The notes beneath the pieces were generated by a model. It had not been told where the DNA came from, did no database searches, and saw only the letters and a program-made list of their open reading frames with translations. A stretch of 64,000 bases of DNA from Longitalea luteola. GTDB lineage: Bacteria > Bacteroidota > Bacteroidia > Chitinophagales > Chitinophagaceae. The position numbers and the translations under genes are program-made. Below are positions 35,390-46,562 of the stretch, in pieces. Every line of letters begins with the position of its first letter. Within the stretch, counting starts at the first letter, position 1. The DNA lies in the NCBI RefSeq assembly GCF_017356035.1, contig NZ_JAFIQX010000003.1, positions 62,001 through 126,000 of the forward strand. The letters are read 5' to 3'.

Positions 35390-36025
35390 ATGAATGTTTC
35401 TCCGGCTAAAGAAAATATTTTTAAAAAAATAAGAAAGGCGTTGGGTAACCCAACGCCTCTCCCTTTTCCACAAAGCGAAGGCAGCGATTCTGTATATCAG
35501 CCTTCAACCCAGGATCTGGGCCTTGAATTTGCCCAGCGCTTTACCAATCTTCAGGGCAAATTTGTTTTTTGCGAGAACTACAAAGAGCTGGCAAGCCAGC
35601 TGAACAAGGTTGTTGCAGCCAACAAGTGGGACAAGGTTTACTGCAAAGAAGAAGGCCTGCGCAAAACCCTGGCAGAAAATCAATTCAACAATTACTCCTA
35701 CAACGACCTGTCAACCTGTGATACCGCTATCACCAGCTGCGAATGGCTGGTAGCCCGCACTGGTAGTATTGTTATGTCGGCTGCCCAGGAAAGCGGCCGT
35801 ACAGTAAGTGTATATGCACCTGTGCACATATGCATTGCCCATACCAGTCAGCTGGTGTACGATGTAAAGGATGCATTAGCAAGTGCCAGGGAAAAATACG
35901 CTGGTAATCTTCCTTCGTTGATCACATTTGCAACGGGTCCGAGCCGCACCGCCGATATTGAAAAAATGCTGGTCGTGGGAGTGCATGGTCCTAAAGAAGT
36001 ATACGTATTTCTGGTTGATCAATAA
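35390..36025 (+). CDS. lutC: LUD domain protein (LutC-like)
   Basis: The 211-residue protein has a single LUD domain with CEWLVARTGSIVMS and the TAVSVYAPVHICIAH-type segment GRTVSVYAPVHICIAHTSQ, ending with GPSRTADIEKMLVVGVHGPK, which is typical of LutC. It should act with LutB in lactate oxidation, though LutB is encoded 23 kb away. Being four bases after ftsH it must be co-transcribed with it; the ftsH-LUD pair is common in Bacteroidota, so a separate role tied to ftsH cannot be excluded. Confidence 0.85.
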   Translation: MNVSPAKENIFKKIRKALGNPTPLPFPQSEGSDSVYQPSTQDLGLEFAQRFTNLQGKFVFCENYKELASQLNKVVAANKWDKVYCKEEGLRKTLAENQFNNYSYNDLSTCDTAITSCEWLVARTGSIVMSAAQESGRTVSVYAPVHICIAHTSQLVYDVKDALASAREKYAGNLPSLITFATGPSRTADIEKMLVVGVHGPKEVYVFLVDQ

Positions 36026-36142
36026 TCGGCAATCGGCAATCGACAAGAATTTTGGGGCGCAGGATCAGCCATTTATTTCGAACGTCGGAAGCTATTCACG
36101 ACCTGCCAGTCGGCAGGCTGGTTGACGATTCACGATTCACGA
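36023..36142. repeat. Heptamer arrays AATCGGC and ACGATTC
   Basis: The words aatcggc, aatcggc, aatcgac follow the lutC stop directly (36023-36044), and cgattcacgattcacga ends the spacer (36125-36142). Between them is a hairpin cctgcc-agtc-ggcagg near 36102-36117. Confidence 0.65.
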
Positions 36143-36152
36143 AACTTATCTC

Positions 36153-36578
36153 ATGCAACCTAACATTTACCGGCTATTTGTTTATGGCTCGCTCAGAAGT
36201 GGGCTGCTGAACCCCATTTTATCTCATATAACCCGGTATTTTGTGCTTGATGGAATGGGCGCCATTCAAGGCAACCTGTACGATATGGGCCAGTATCCGG
36301 GCGCGGTTCCCTGTACAGAAGACCATTTGATCATCGGCGAAGTATACCATATTGCAAACATCGAAGAGTTTGACCAGGCAATGGAAGTGATCGATGATTA
36401 TGAAGGCCTGATCGTTGAACCAGGCGAAGTGCCTTTATTCAGGAGGGAACCGGTTCATGTATTATTCAAGAACAGCACTGTTGTTGCTTGGATGTATTGG
36501 TATAACCGACCGATCACCAACCGGCCCCGTATTGAATCGGGCGATTTCGTAGCTTATAAGATGGGAATAGGGAAATAA
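36153..36578 (+). CDS. Gamma-glutamylcyclotransferase family protein
   Basis: The 141-residue protein has the GGCT-like fold with the substrate loop FVYGSLRSGLLNP at residues 9-21 and the catalytic acid in EVIDDYEG. Related enzymes cyclise gamma-glutamyl amines or dipeptides to 5-oxoproline. The substrate is not predictable from sequence. It lies between lutC and lpxH, rightward, and is separated from lutC by word repeats. Confidence 0.88.
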   Translation: MQPNIYRLFVYGSLRSGLLNPILSHITRYFVLDGMGAIQGNLYDMGQYPGAVPCTEDHLIIGEVYHIANIEEFDQAMEVIDDYEGLIVEPGEVPLFRREPVHVLFKNSTVVAWMYWYNRPITNRPRIESGDFVAYKMGIGK

Positions 36579-36697
36579 TGTGCTGATGTGCTAATTTGCC
36601 AATGAAACACAAACAGCACTCGGAAAGCAGGTTTTAAACCATGTAACCTGAGGCCGGTAACGTACCCAAAAGAACCGAAAACGAAGAACTTAAGAAA

Positions 36698-37477
36698 TTG
36701 AATCCTGGTAAAAAGATATACTTCCTCTCCGACTTTCACTTAGGTGTTCCTGATCATGCATCGAGCCTGGTGCGCGAAAAGCGCATTGTCGAATTCCTGG
36801 AAGAGATCAGGAAAGATGCAGCCGTCATATTTATCGTGGGCGATATGTTCGATTTCTGGTATGAATACCGTACCGTTGTACCCCGTGGCTATGTACGCTT
36901 ACTCGGAAAACTAGCCGAAATCACCGATTCAGGTATTCCCATTCATTTTTTCGTAGGCAACCATGACATGTGGATGAAGAATTACTTTCAGCAGGAACTG
37001 AATATTCCCGTTTATTTTGAACCCCGCGCATTTGAATTTAACCATAAAAAATTCTGGATAGGTCATGGTGATGGATTAGGGCCCGGTGATCATGGGTATA
37101 AATTCATGAAGAAGATCTTCAGGAGCCCTGTTTGCCAGTGGCTATTTGGCATTTTACCGCCGTATATCGGCATGGGATTGGCCAACTATCTCAGCCGCAG
37201 AAGCCGTACGGTAACCGGATCGGCCGATGCTGCATTTTATGGAGAAGAAGGAGAGTGGCTGATCACCTATTGCAAGGACATACTGAAGGAAGAGCATTAT
37301 GATTACCTGGTGTTCGGCCACCGGCACCTGCCCATCGATTTCAATTTAAAAGGCGGCAGCCGGTATATTAACCTGGGAGACTGGATCAGGTATTATACGT
37401 ATGCTGTTTTTGATGGACAACATTTATCCCTCTGTACCCGTTATCCTGAACTGGAAAACAAAATCATTCGCCAATAG
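36698..37477 (+). CDS. lpxH: UDP-2,3-diacylglucosamine diphosphatase (LpxH type)
   Basis: The 259-residue calcineurin-like phosphoesterase has the metal motifs SDFHLG, GDMFDFWYEY, GNHDMWM, GHGDGLGPGD and FGHRHLP. The DMFDFWYEYR and HGDGLGP context is that of LpxH, which hydrolyses UDP-2,3-diacylglucosamine in lipid A synthesis at the inner membrane face. The start is TTG at 36698 (MNPGKKIYFLSD). Its stop codon overlaps the GTG of the next gene by one base. Confidence 0.88.
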   Translation: MNPGKKIYFLSDFHLGVPDHASSLVREKRIVEFLEEIRKDAAVIFIVGDMFDFWYEYRTVVPRGYVRLLGKLAEITDSGIPIHFFVGNHDMWMKNYFQQELNIPVYFEPRAFEFNHKKFWIGHGDGLGPGDHGYKFMKKIFRSPVCQWLFGILPPYIGMGLANYLSRRSRTVTGSADAAFYGEEGEWLITYCKDILKEEHYDYLVFGHRHLPIDFNLKGGSRYINLGDWIRYYTYAVFDGQHLSLCTRYPELENKIIRQ

Positions 37478-38304
37478 TGTATCGAACAGGCATTATACTG
37501 ATCGTTTTTATTTTTTGCAGTAAAATTACCAGCGCACAAACCGTAACGCCGGCCTCAGACACATTTTTCGTGTTCAGTAAACTGGCGGGTGAGCAGGTGA
37601 CCGATTTTACCGTTGATAACCTCGGTAACCTGTATGTTTTGAACAATACCGGGCAAATAAAGAAAATGGGGCCCGCCGGTGATTCTATTGCCGTATTCAA
37701 TAACGTGCGGCAATATGGAAAGCTGTATTTAATGGACGTTACGAATCCCCTAAGGGTTCTGTTATACTACCGCGACTTTGGGACCATCGTTGTTTTGGAC
37801 CGGTTTTTGAACACCCGGGCAACCATAGATCTTCGCAAACAACAGCTATTCCAGGTGAATGCCATTGGTCAGGCATACGATAACAATATCTGGGTATATG
37901 ACGAACTGGAAAGCAAATTGAAACGGGTGGGGGAAGACGGCCGCGTGATCGACCAATCGACCGATTTCAGGCTGATCGTAGATTCAGTTCCTTCCCCGCA
38001 GTTCATTGTTGACCAGAACCGGTTGGTATATATATACGATTCATTGAAAGGCGTTTACCTGTTCGATTATTACGGAGCGTTCAAGAACCGCATTCAACTG
38101 AAAGGGTGGACCGATTTTACCGTTATAGGAAATGCCATGTATGGAAGAGATGCTAATATGTTGTATCGTTATGAATCCGGTACACTGAATCTGCAGAACT
38201 TTCCGATCCCGGTTGCCATGCAGGATGCACAAAAGATAAAGATCACACCCGGTAATCTGTACGTGTTGCGCAATAACCGGTTAGAGGTGTTCTCCTATCG
38301 ATGA
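37477..38304 (+). CDS. Secreted beta-propeller-like hypothetical protein
   Basis: The 275-residue protein has a signal peptide (residues 1-20, cleaved near SAQ) and a chain of short strand repeats with DN-x-YV turns (VDNLGNLYVLNNTGQIKK, QAYDNNIWVYDELESKLKR, NRLVYIYDSLKGVYLFD) suggesting a propeller. No enzyme motif is seen. It starts with GTG overlapping the lpxH stop by one base, so the two are translationally coupled; an envelope role linked to lipid A is possible but only inferred. Confidence 0.75.
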   Translation: MYRTGIILIVFIFCSKITSAQTVTPASDTFFVFSKLAGEQVTDFTVDNLGNLYVLNNTGQIKKMGPAGDSIAVFNNVRQYGKLYLMDVTNPLRVLLYYRDFGTIVVLDRFLNTRATIDLRKQQLFQVNAIGQAYDNNIWVYDELESKLKRVGEDGRVIDQSTDFRLIVDSVPSPQFIVDQNRLVYIYDSLKGVYLFDYYGAFKNRIQLKGWTDFTVIGNAMYGRDANMLYRYESGTLNLQNFPIPVAMQDAQKIKITPGNLYVLRNNRLEVFSYR

Positions 38305-38358
38305 TTGCCATGCCATAGTTTTAAACTTTTTTATAGACCTGTAGCTTTTTAAAGTTTT

Positions 38359-38366
38359 TAACTTTG
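38359..38366 (+). promoter_or_regulatory. -7 box before the MscS gene
   Basis: TAACTTTG matches TAnnTTTG exactly, 31 bases upstream of the ATG at 38397. No TTTG or TTG is found at the -33 distance. Its position argues against the upstream TTG start at 38364. Confidence 0.4.
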
Positions 38367-38396
38367 AAAAGTTTTAAAGCCACTGAATCTTTAAGA

Positions 38397-39494
38397 ATGG
38401 GATCCTTTTTAGATAAGATTTTTCTTGACAATACAATCAGAAGCTATCTCATCGTAGCTGGAACTTTATTACTGATCTTTTTACTGAAGCGTTTATTATC
38501 GCGTTATGTGGCCGGTTTACTGTTTGCCATCATAACGCGCGTAGTACGCGGCGTTGATAAAAAATCGTTCATTAAACTGGTCGTTTCTCCGCTGGAAGTA
38601 TTCCTTCTTGTTCTCACCAGTATCATTGCATTGGATAAGCTCACCTTTCCGCGTATACTGAATGTGGTTATTTATAAAGCGAATGTGCGTGAGTTCGTTG
38701 ATGCTATTTCGGTTATTATATTAATCATTGTATTCATATGGCTGTTGCTTCGTATCATGGATTTTATTGCTATGATCCTGCATCACCGTGCCGATCAAAC
38801 GGCAGACCCGGCAGATAACCAGCTGGTGGTATTCTTCAAAGACTTCTTTAAAGTGGTGCTGGTGATCTTCGGCATCCTGCTTATTTTGAAGTTTGCCTTT
38901 CATTATAACATCAGCAACTTACTTACCGGTTTAAGTATCGCTACGGCAGCCATTGCGCTGGCCACCCGCGAAAGCCTGGAGAATTTGATCGCTTCTTTCA
39001 TAATCTTTTTCGACCGGCCGTTTACAATGGGCGACCATGTTAAAGTGCAGGAGATTACAGGTACTGTAGAACGCATAGGTTTGCGCAGCACACGGATCCG
39101 CACCGATCAGAAGACCTATGTTACGGTGCCGAATAAGCAAATGGTAGACAGCATCCTGGATAATTTGTCGCTGCGTACACAGCGGCGGGCGTTGGTTCAG
39201 CTGGAACTGCATGCAGAAACGCCGCACGACCTGGTGAACCAGTTTGTGCAACGGGTTAAAAACCAGTTAGGCCAAAGAAAAGACCAGGTAGAAAGTCATA
39301 CCGTGTTCCTCTCCGATATTCTCAAGAATGCGTTTATCATTCATGTTGAGTTTTTTACCGCACCAATTCCCGTAGCTGATTTTAATGAGTTGCGTCAGCA
39401 GGTAAATCTATCGCTGATCAACCTTATGGAAGACATGAATATCAGGCTGGCCACTAAGGAAGACAGCTCTAAGGAAACAAAACAGGTAGTGTAA
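38397..39494 (+). CDS. Mechanosensitive ion channel, MscS family
   Basis: The 365-residue channel has four membrane segments (about residues 15-35, 58-80, 98-120 and 145-205) and the MscS pore-lining and beta domain. The signature ALATRESLENLIASFIIFFDRPFTMGDHVKV leads into the GTVERIGLRSTRIRT segment. It opens on membrane tension and releases solutes in hypoosmotic shock. The open frame begins at a TTG 11 codons upstream that overlaps a promoter-like box, so the ATG is chosen. Confidence 0.88.
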   Translation: MGSFLDKIFLDNTIRSYLIVAGTLLLIFLLKRLLSRYVAGLLFAIITRVVRGVDKKSFIKLVVSPLEVFLLVLTSIIALDKLTFPRILNVVIYKANVREFVDAISVIILIIVFIWLLLRIMDFIAMILHHRADQTADPADNQLVVFFKDFFKVVLVIFGILLILKFAFHYNISNLLTGLSIATAAIALATRESLENLIASFIIFFDRPFTMGDHVKVQEITGTVERIGLRSTRIRTDQKTYVTVPNKQMVDSILDNLSLRTQRRALVQLELHAETPHDLVNQFVQRVKNQLGQRKDQVESHTVFLSDILKNAFIIHVEFFTAPIPVADFNELRQQVNLSLINLMEDMNIRLATKEDSSKETKQVV

Positions 39495-39519
39495 AGGATC
39501 ATCTCCTAACCGGCACCGT

Positions 39520-40047
39520 TTATATTTTCTTAAGCGTAAACCTGCTTTGTTTAAAACCAGGTTCTTCAGATGGGATTTCTATTGTCATTGAAGTTGGCTG
39601 TAAAGCGTGCACTTTCAACACCATTGTGCGATAGGCTTTGGTAAGGCCATCGAAAGAAGTTAATACCAGTGTTTGATTGCTGGCGCCCAGGGAATAGGTG
39701 CCTTTGAATTGGGCACTGTTGTCGCCATCGCCGCTCCAGACGAAGGATTTGTCTTTGTTCAATAGTAATTTAAAACGGATGGCGCCCGCTGCAGACATTA
39801 CTTTTCTAAGTTCCTGGCGTATACGTAAACTGTCCTCTCTTAATACGGCCTGCAGTTTGTTCTTCTGTTTAAAATTTTCTACCATGTATTTCAGGCTGGC
39901 GAGCGTATCCTGAAAGTCGAGCAGGCGATCTGTAGTTTCCCAGCGAACGACATACCAGTTGCCGGGTAAAGTGTTTTCGGTTACAGCTTGTGCGTGGGCG
40001 TTATACTGACAAGCCAGGAAAAGAGCTATGGACATATATTTCCACAT
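39520..40047 (-). CDS. Secreted lipocalin-like hypothetical protein
   Basis: The 175-residue protein has a signal peptide (residues 1-19, NAHAQ). The mature start PGNWYVVRWETTDRL and the later DKSFVWSGDGDNSAQFKGTY are in the style of the lipocalin-like (LxGxW) domains of Bacteroidota. A central charged helix interrupts the barrel. Function is unknown. It lies 98 bases after the MerR-type gene on the same strand. Confidence 0.7.
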   Translation of the reverse strand: MWKYMSIALFLACQYNAHAQAVTENTLPGNWYVVRWETTDRLLDFQDTLASLKYMVENFKQKNKLQAVLREDSLRIRQELRKVMSAAGAIRFKLLLNKDKSFVWSGDGDNSAQFKGTYSLGASNQTLVLTSFDGLTKAYRTMVLKVHALQPTSMTIEIPSEEPGFKQSRFTLKKI

Positions 40048-40145
40048 AGGAGTACAATTGTTACATGGAATTTACAGACTTTTTTTGCAACGTGAAATAA
40101 AAGTTCCGCGCCAAATGGGTACTGGTTACATGATGATTTTTTGCA

Positions 40146-40742
40146 CTACAATGCGGCTTTTATTTCCAGTAAAAATCCTTTCAGTGATTGCAGGGACTGG
40201 ATCATTTCAAAATGCGCTGCTGCTTTGGAGTTCTTTTTCAGGAAATCTTTGGCGCCTTCGATGGTGAGCTTCCGGCGACGCAGCAGGTCGTAGATCAGTT
40301 CCAGGTTTTTGATATCTACCGGCCTGAAATGACGGTCGCCTTTGCGGTTCTTCCGGGGCTGAATGATATCGAATTCATTCTCCCAAAACCGCAGCAGCGA
40401 CTGGTTTACGCCGAACATATCGGCCACTTCGCCAATTGAGTAGTACTGGCGTTGAAACAATGTTTCATCGTCGGGGATGTTGACCAGGTCGGCCTCAGCA
40501 TCCAGGGCTTTTAATGATTTCCGGCCCCGGGTCGATTTTTTGGTGGGCGCAGTTACTGTTTCCGTGATGGCTTTTTCCGTCAATGGTTCTACTACCTCAG
40601 CCGTTCCCGGCGTGTCATTCTTTACCTGTTCAGCTTCTGATTTGATCGATTTTATACGAATACCAACAGCTGCCTCATTTTCGGGTGAGGAAGGCGTATC
40701 ATTGAACTCAAAAGTGATCTGGGAGTAATTGCGGTTGTCCAT
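40146..40742 (-). CDS. MerR family transcriptional regulator
   Basis: The 198-residue protein has a disordered, charged N-terminal 95 residues and a MerR-type winged helix (about residues 98-168: YYSIGEVADMFGVNQSLLRF, WENEF, KNRKGDRHFRPVDIKNLELI). It lacks a metal- or drug-binding C-terminal domain. This short MerR form with a long N-terminal tail is conserved in Bacteroidota; its targets are unknown. It is divergent from gyrB. Confidence 0.9.
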   Translation of the reverse strand: MDNRNYSQITFEFNDTPSSPENEAAVGIRIKSIKSEAEQVKNDTPGTAEVVEPLTEKAITETVTAPTKKSTRGRKSLKALDAEADLVNIPDDETLFQRQYYSIGEVADMFGVNQSLLRFWENEFDIIQPRKNRKGDRHFRPVDIKNLELIYDLLRRRKLTIEGAKDFLKKNSKAAAHFEMIQSLQSLKGFLLEIKAAL

Positions 40743-40967
40743 AATTCAATTGATAACCTGGTGAAAATTCTTTAAGCTATCAAATATCGTGCAGTAAAGA
40801 TACAAAGGCGTTAAAAGGGCTGTTTTGAGAACTTATCAACGGTATGCCGAATAATGTGGAAAACCTGGTTCTTTATCGCTTAAAAGCCAGGCTGTTGGGG
40901 CTTTTCAGCCCTGGAAAAAAGTTCATAAAAAGGGGCCTTAAATGACGGCAAACCCTTTAATTTTTAG

Positions 40968-40975
40968 TAAATTTG
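40968..40975 (+). promoter_or_regulatory. -7 box of gyrB
   Basis: TAAATTTG matches TAnnTTTG, 45 bases before the gyrB ATG. A -33 TTTG is not found at the standard spacing. Confidence 0.4.
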
Positions 40976-40984
40976 CCAGATTAA

Positions 40985-43000
<2,016 letters not shown>

Positions 43001-43011
43001 TACGAATGGTA

Positions 43012-43200
43012 TAATTAGCTAATTCGATAATGTGCTAATGGAAATCATAATTGATTTTTATTAGCACATTCCATTTAATGGGCATTCACTATTCAGGCGA
43101 TTGTAACTACTATGTAATTATCCGAACTTACCTCGATGTTGATCGGAATTATCACATTTCAATTCGCATCTTAGCACATTATCACATTGGCAAATTGGAT
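43012..43200. repeat. Octamer words TAATGTGC, inverted arms after gyrB
   Basis: The left arm 43012-43039 (taattagc, taattcga, taatgtgc, taatgg) pairs with inverted words at 43060-43070 (attagcacatt; 11-base perfect stem with 43029-43039) and again at about 43149-43200 (ttatcaca, ttagcaca, ttatcaca, ttggcaaa). The stem probably acts as the gyrB terminator. Confidence 0.75.
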
Positions 43201-43295
43201 TTTCGTATATTTAAACGCTATTTCAATGTTCTGGCTAAGATTTTGTAAGAGAAGTTGCAACTTTTAATTCTACTAACCACATAAATGAACTAATT

Positions 43296-43502
43296 ATGTC
43301 TGAAATTACACTCACTGCATACAACGTAAAAACAAAGGAGAAGAATGTGCCTATTCAGGATGCGGTAATTACGAAAACTGCTAAAGGAGCTTATATGGCA
43401 CAGGGTCATGATGGGAAAGGAAATAAATTAACTACTTTACTGGGCGAAGAAAAAGCCCTGGCTGCTATTAAAGCAGGTGTAGCCAAACAAGGTTGGGAAT
43501 AA
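43296..43502 (+). CDS. Small conserved hypothetical protein
   Basis: The 68-residue protein reads as a compact soluble domain (TLTAYNVKTKEKNVPIQDAV, GAYMAQGHDGKGNKLT, EKALAAIKAGVAKQGW). I recall near-identical small proteins across Bacteroidota but no assigned function. It has a clear ATG, normal codon use and a strong terminator 16 bases after its stop, all arguing for a real gene. Confidence 0.8.
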   Translation: MSEITLTAYNVKTKEKNVPIQDAVITKTAKGAYMAQGHDGKGNKLTTLLGEEKALAAIKAGVAKQGWE

Positions 43503-43517
43503 TTTATTTATAAAGAA

Positions 43518-43564
43518 GAAAGTCAGTAAACAGCTTTAACTATTAGAACTGTTTACTGACTTTC
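43518..43564. terminator. Convergent terminator (small protein gene / DUF1501 gene)
   Basis: A 16-base perfect stem, 43518-43533 against 43549-43564, with the core agtcagtaaacag. It lies between two converging genes and can serve both. Confidence 0.8.
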
Positions 43565-43589
43565 GATCTTATAGGCTACTTACTTTTTC

Positions 43590-44789
43590 CTATATAAAGC
43601 TCAGGTGCTCATACTGGCTGCCTAATATTTGTTTGTCATCTGCCTGCAGCCATTTATTCAGGATCGTTGCATATACATTCTTAAAATCTACTTTATATTT
43701 CAGATCACCTTCCTGCAGGTCTGCCAGGTCGGGCATTGCATTCAACACACCTTTTTGCTGTAAGCCACCACTTATTAAGAACATATTGTTTGCCGTACCA
43801 TGATCAGTGCCTCCGCTGGCATTTTGCGATACGCGGCGGCCGAATTCAGAAAAGCTCATCAGCAACACATCCTGGAAGCGGTTATTACTCTTGAGGTCTT
43901 TTACAAAGGCGGTAATGGCGGCATTCATTTCGGTGAACAATCTTTTTTGTTGTCCTTCCTGCGCCACATGCGTATCAAAACTACCCAACGATAAATAATA
44001 TACTTTGGTGTTGATATCTGAAAAGATGAGGCTGGCAATCGTTTTCAGACTGTTTCCGATCTCTGTTTTAGGATATTCTGTATTGCTTGGGTGAATACGG
44101 CTTTGTTTAAAAATATAATCCGCACTGCTTACGGTTTCGGCCATTGTTTTATATAGATAATCAACCGGTTTTTCTTCTCCATGTGAACCATGGCTGGCAG
44201 CTACTTCCTTGAAATATTTTTCGTTCGATGAATTGAACAACCGCTTCGGGTCTTTCATGGCAAGGCCTTTTACGTGTTCTCCTTTCATGGCCAGGCTTAA
44301 CACATCATCTATTTCCAATGCCTGGGTCGGTTTATCACAGCCTGCACATTGGGCATCGAGATAGCGGCCTACCCAGCCGGTATAAATATACTCATTGCTT
44401 TTGCTGGCGCTGTGCCAGATATCCATACTTCTGAAATGTGATCTGTCCGGATTCGGATACCCCACACTGTTCATTATGCCCAGGCTACCGTCGTTATACA
44501 GGTCTTTCAGGCCGGTTAATGCGGGGTGTAACCCTACTTCATCCGTTAATAACAATGCCTGATCTTTTGGGATGCCCAACCGCGGGCGCGATTTATAGTA
44601 TATATCGTTGCGCACCGGTATCACGGTATTCAATCCGTCATTACCACCGCTTAATTGTAATACCACCAGCACTTTGTTGCCAGGTGGTACAAAAGCTGGT
44701 TTTTCAAATGCTTTTAAGAATTTAGGCAGCATCATAGATGCTGTTGCCAGCGAACCTATTTGTAAAAAGTCTTTTCTTTTTAGTAGCAT
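43590..44789 (-). CDS. DUF1501 domain-containing protein
   Basis: The 399-residue protein has an N-terminal export signal with a twin-arginine-like character (LLKRKDFLQIGSLATASMML) and the DUF1501 fold of the alkaline phosphatase/sulfatase superfamily: VLVVLQLSGGNDGLNTVIP, SVGYPNPDRSHFRSMDIWH, GSFDTHVAQEGQQKRL and MSFSEFGRRVSQNASGGTDHG. The metal-type Asp and His residues are visible. DUF1501 proteins are nearly always encoded with a DUF1800 partner, as here (112 bases upstream). They are exported; their substrate is unknown. Confidence 0.92.
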   Translation of the reverse strand: MLLKRKDFLQIGSLATASMMLPKFLKAFEKPAFVPPGNKVLVVLQLSGGNDGLNTVIPVRNDIYYKSRPRLGIPKDQALLLTDEVGLHPALTGLKDLYNDGSLGIMNSVGYPNPDRSHFRSMDIWHSASKSNEYIYTGWVGRYLDAQCAGCDKPTQALEIDDVLSLAMKGEHVKGLAMKDPKRLFNSSNEKYFKEVAASHGSHGEEKPVDYLYKTMAETVSSADYIFKQSRIHPSNTEYPKTEIGNSLKTIASLIFSDINTKVYYLSLGSFDTHVAQEGQQKRLFTEMNAAITAFVKDLKSNNRFQDVLLMSFSEFGRRVSQNASGGTDHGTANNMFLISGGLQQKGVLNAMPDLADLQEGDLKYKVDFKNVYATILNKWLQADDKQILGSQYEHLSFI

Positions 44790-44901
44790 ACATTAATTTC
44801 TTGCGTGAGATGGAGATTTTTTAGTGGCTGAACGCTTAACTTTACTAAAGCTTTCCACAGACGAGCAAAATGCAAATGCATTTGCGTTAAGCGTTCCACA
44901 T

Positions 44902-46350
44902 TTAGCATAATTGATATTCCGGTGAGCTCATCAATTGAATGGTAGCGGTCTTAATATAGTTTTCACGGCTCGATGCATCGATATATTTGTTCAGTATTTT
45001 TTCATCGACCGCTGTTCCGCCCTGGATCAAAAAACCAGTGATAGCCGCCAGCAATTTTTCACGGGGTACTTTCTCAAATTTTTTCAGGTAGGTTTCCCAG
45101 TCAACCGCAGCCGAAATAAACTGTCCGCCTTTTCTGCCTATTTTCATTTTGCCCATGTCTTTCATGCCCATCATCTGGTCGTCGTCATCTTTCGGGGTGA
45201 GCGCAACCTCATCGTTATCGACGATCAGTTGCGGAATGCGCAGGCGGAACATAAGCGAAGAACTGTCGATCCAGTTTTTGCCACCCGGCCAGCCTGCTAC
45301 GTTGGGTGGATAAAACAGCACCTGGCCGAGCAAGCGCTGTATTAACAGTTGCACCTGTTCATTTTCAAGCTGCATTGGCAGGGCGCGGCGGATGCCGACG
45401 AGCAGTTCTACAGGCGATTTGATGCGGCAACCGATATTTTTGGCATCATAGAACCAGTCGCTGGTAAAAATATCTTTCATTAATGCCTTGATATCATAGC
45501 CGCTTTGATAAAAGCGACCGGCAAGCCAGGTTATATGTGCTTCATCGGGTATATCGTTTACATAGAAACGGTATATTTTACGGGCAATATAGTTAGCTGT
45601 TTGTTTCTGTTCGAGTAAAATATTCAATACATCGTCACCATTTAAGTTCCCAGATCTTCCCAGCACCGTTTTGTGTCCATCATCGTGCTGGTTTTTTCTA
45701 AAAATAAATTCCCCGCTCAGGTTGGCGCTCCAGCCGGTAAACGCCCGGGCGGCTTCTTTTACATCGTTTTCCGTATAATTACCCCGCCCCATCGTAAATA
45801 ACTCCATCACCTCGCGGGCAAAGTTTTCATTCGGGTGCCCTTTCCTGTTTTGATTATTGTTGAGAAAGTTGAGCATGGCAGCGCTTTTGCTCACTTCACG
45901 CAGCAGATCGCCAAAATTTCCCAATGCATTTTGGCGGATGATGTCGAGTAACTGTTGTTGATACAGGATATTGATATTGCGGCTGGCAAAATGGCCATGC
46001 CAGAACAGGGCCATCTTCTCGCGTAGTTGTTGTTCGCTGTTCACCATCAGGTTCAGCCAGGTGATATTCAGGCTTTTCAGGTCCTCCCGGGATTGCTGGC
46101 GCAGCTTTCTGCGTTGGTTCTCATCAGGATTTCGGTTGGCTCTGCCCGCTTCCTGAATGCCCATAACCAGTCCTTTAATAGCATTGTCGGCCACATCGAT
46201 CATGGCCGGACTTTTAGCTGATGCCTTGAACAGTGCGTTAATGTAGGATTTCTGTGAGGTGGTTGCCAGCTCGTGAAATGCAGAGGCCATTGGCCCAAAG
46301 CCGGCACGCCATAGCAGGTGTTGATTTTTTAACTGGGGTGTGACAATCAT
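44902..46350 (-). CDS. DUF1800 domain-containing protein
   Basis: The 482-residue, mostly helical protein matches DUF1800. Seen are HLLWRAGFGPMASAFHEL near the start, MALFWHGHFASRN, ENFAREVMELFTMGRGNYTE, EAARAFTGWS, KTVLGRSGNLNGDDVLNILL and NVAGWPGGKNWIDSSS. It is the first gene of a leftward pair with DUF1501. The function of the pair is not established; an envelope or secreted role is inferred from the DUF1501 signal. Confidence 0.92.
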   Translation of the reverse strand: MIVTPQLKNQHLLWRAGFGPMASAFHELATTSQKSYINALFKASAKSPAMIDVADNAIKGLVMGIQEAGRANRNPDENQRRKLRQQSREDLKSLNITWLNLMVNSEQQLREKMALFWHGHFASRNINILYQQQLLDIIRQNALGNFGDLLREVSKSAAMLNFLNNNQNRKGHPNENFAREVMELFTMGRGNYTENDVKEAARAFTGWSANLSGEFIFRKNQHDDGHKTVLGRSGNLNGDDVLNILLEQKQTANYIARKIYRFYVNDIPDEAHITWLAGRFYQSGYDIKALMKDIFTSDWFYDAKNIGCRIKSPVELLVGIRRALPMQLENEQVQLLIQRLLGQVLFYPPNVAGWPGGKNWIDSSSLMFRLRIPQLIVDNDEVALTPKDDDDQMMGMKDMGKMKIGRKGGQFISAAVDWETYLKKFEKVPREKLLAAITGFLIQGGTAVDEKILNKYIDASSRENYIKTATIQLMSSPEYQLC

Positions 46351-46562
46351 TATGGGGCGTTTTGCCCTGTGACTGCCCCTGTGGCTAAAAGTTTAACGAT
46401 CTGTTTTAAATTAATGTAGTCCTGATGAGAAAATTTATACAAGGTGCTTTTCAGCGATGAGGCTTAATCTGCAGAACAAAATCTTTGCGGGTTTTTGCAT
46501 GCGGGGGAGATGCGGGTTTGATCGCATAATGTTTTAGTTAATATGTAGCTCTCGAGATCCTA

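Noticed and set aside
43051-43248. 65-codon frame after gyrB
   Set aside because: It lies within the TAATGTGC word arrays and their hairpin.
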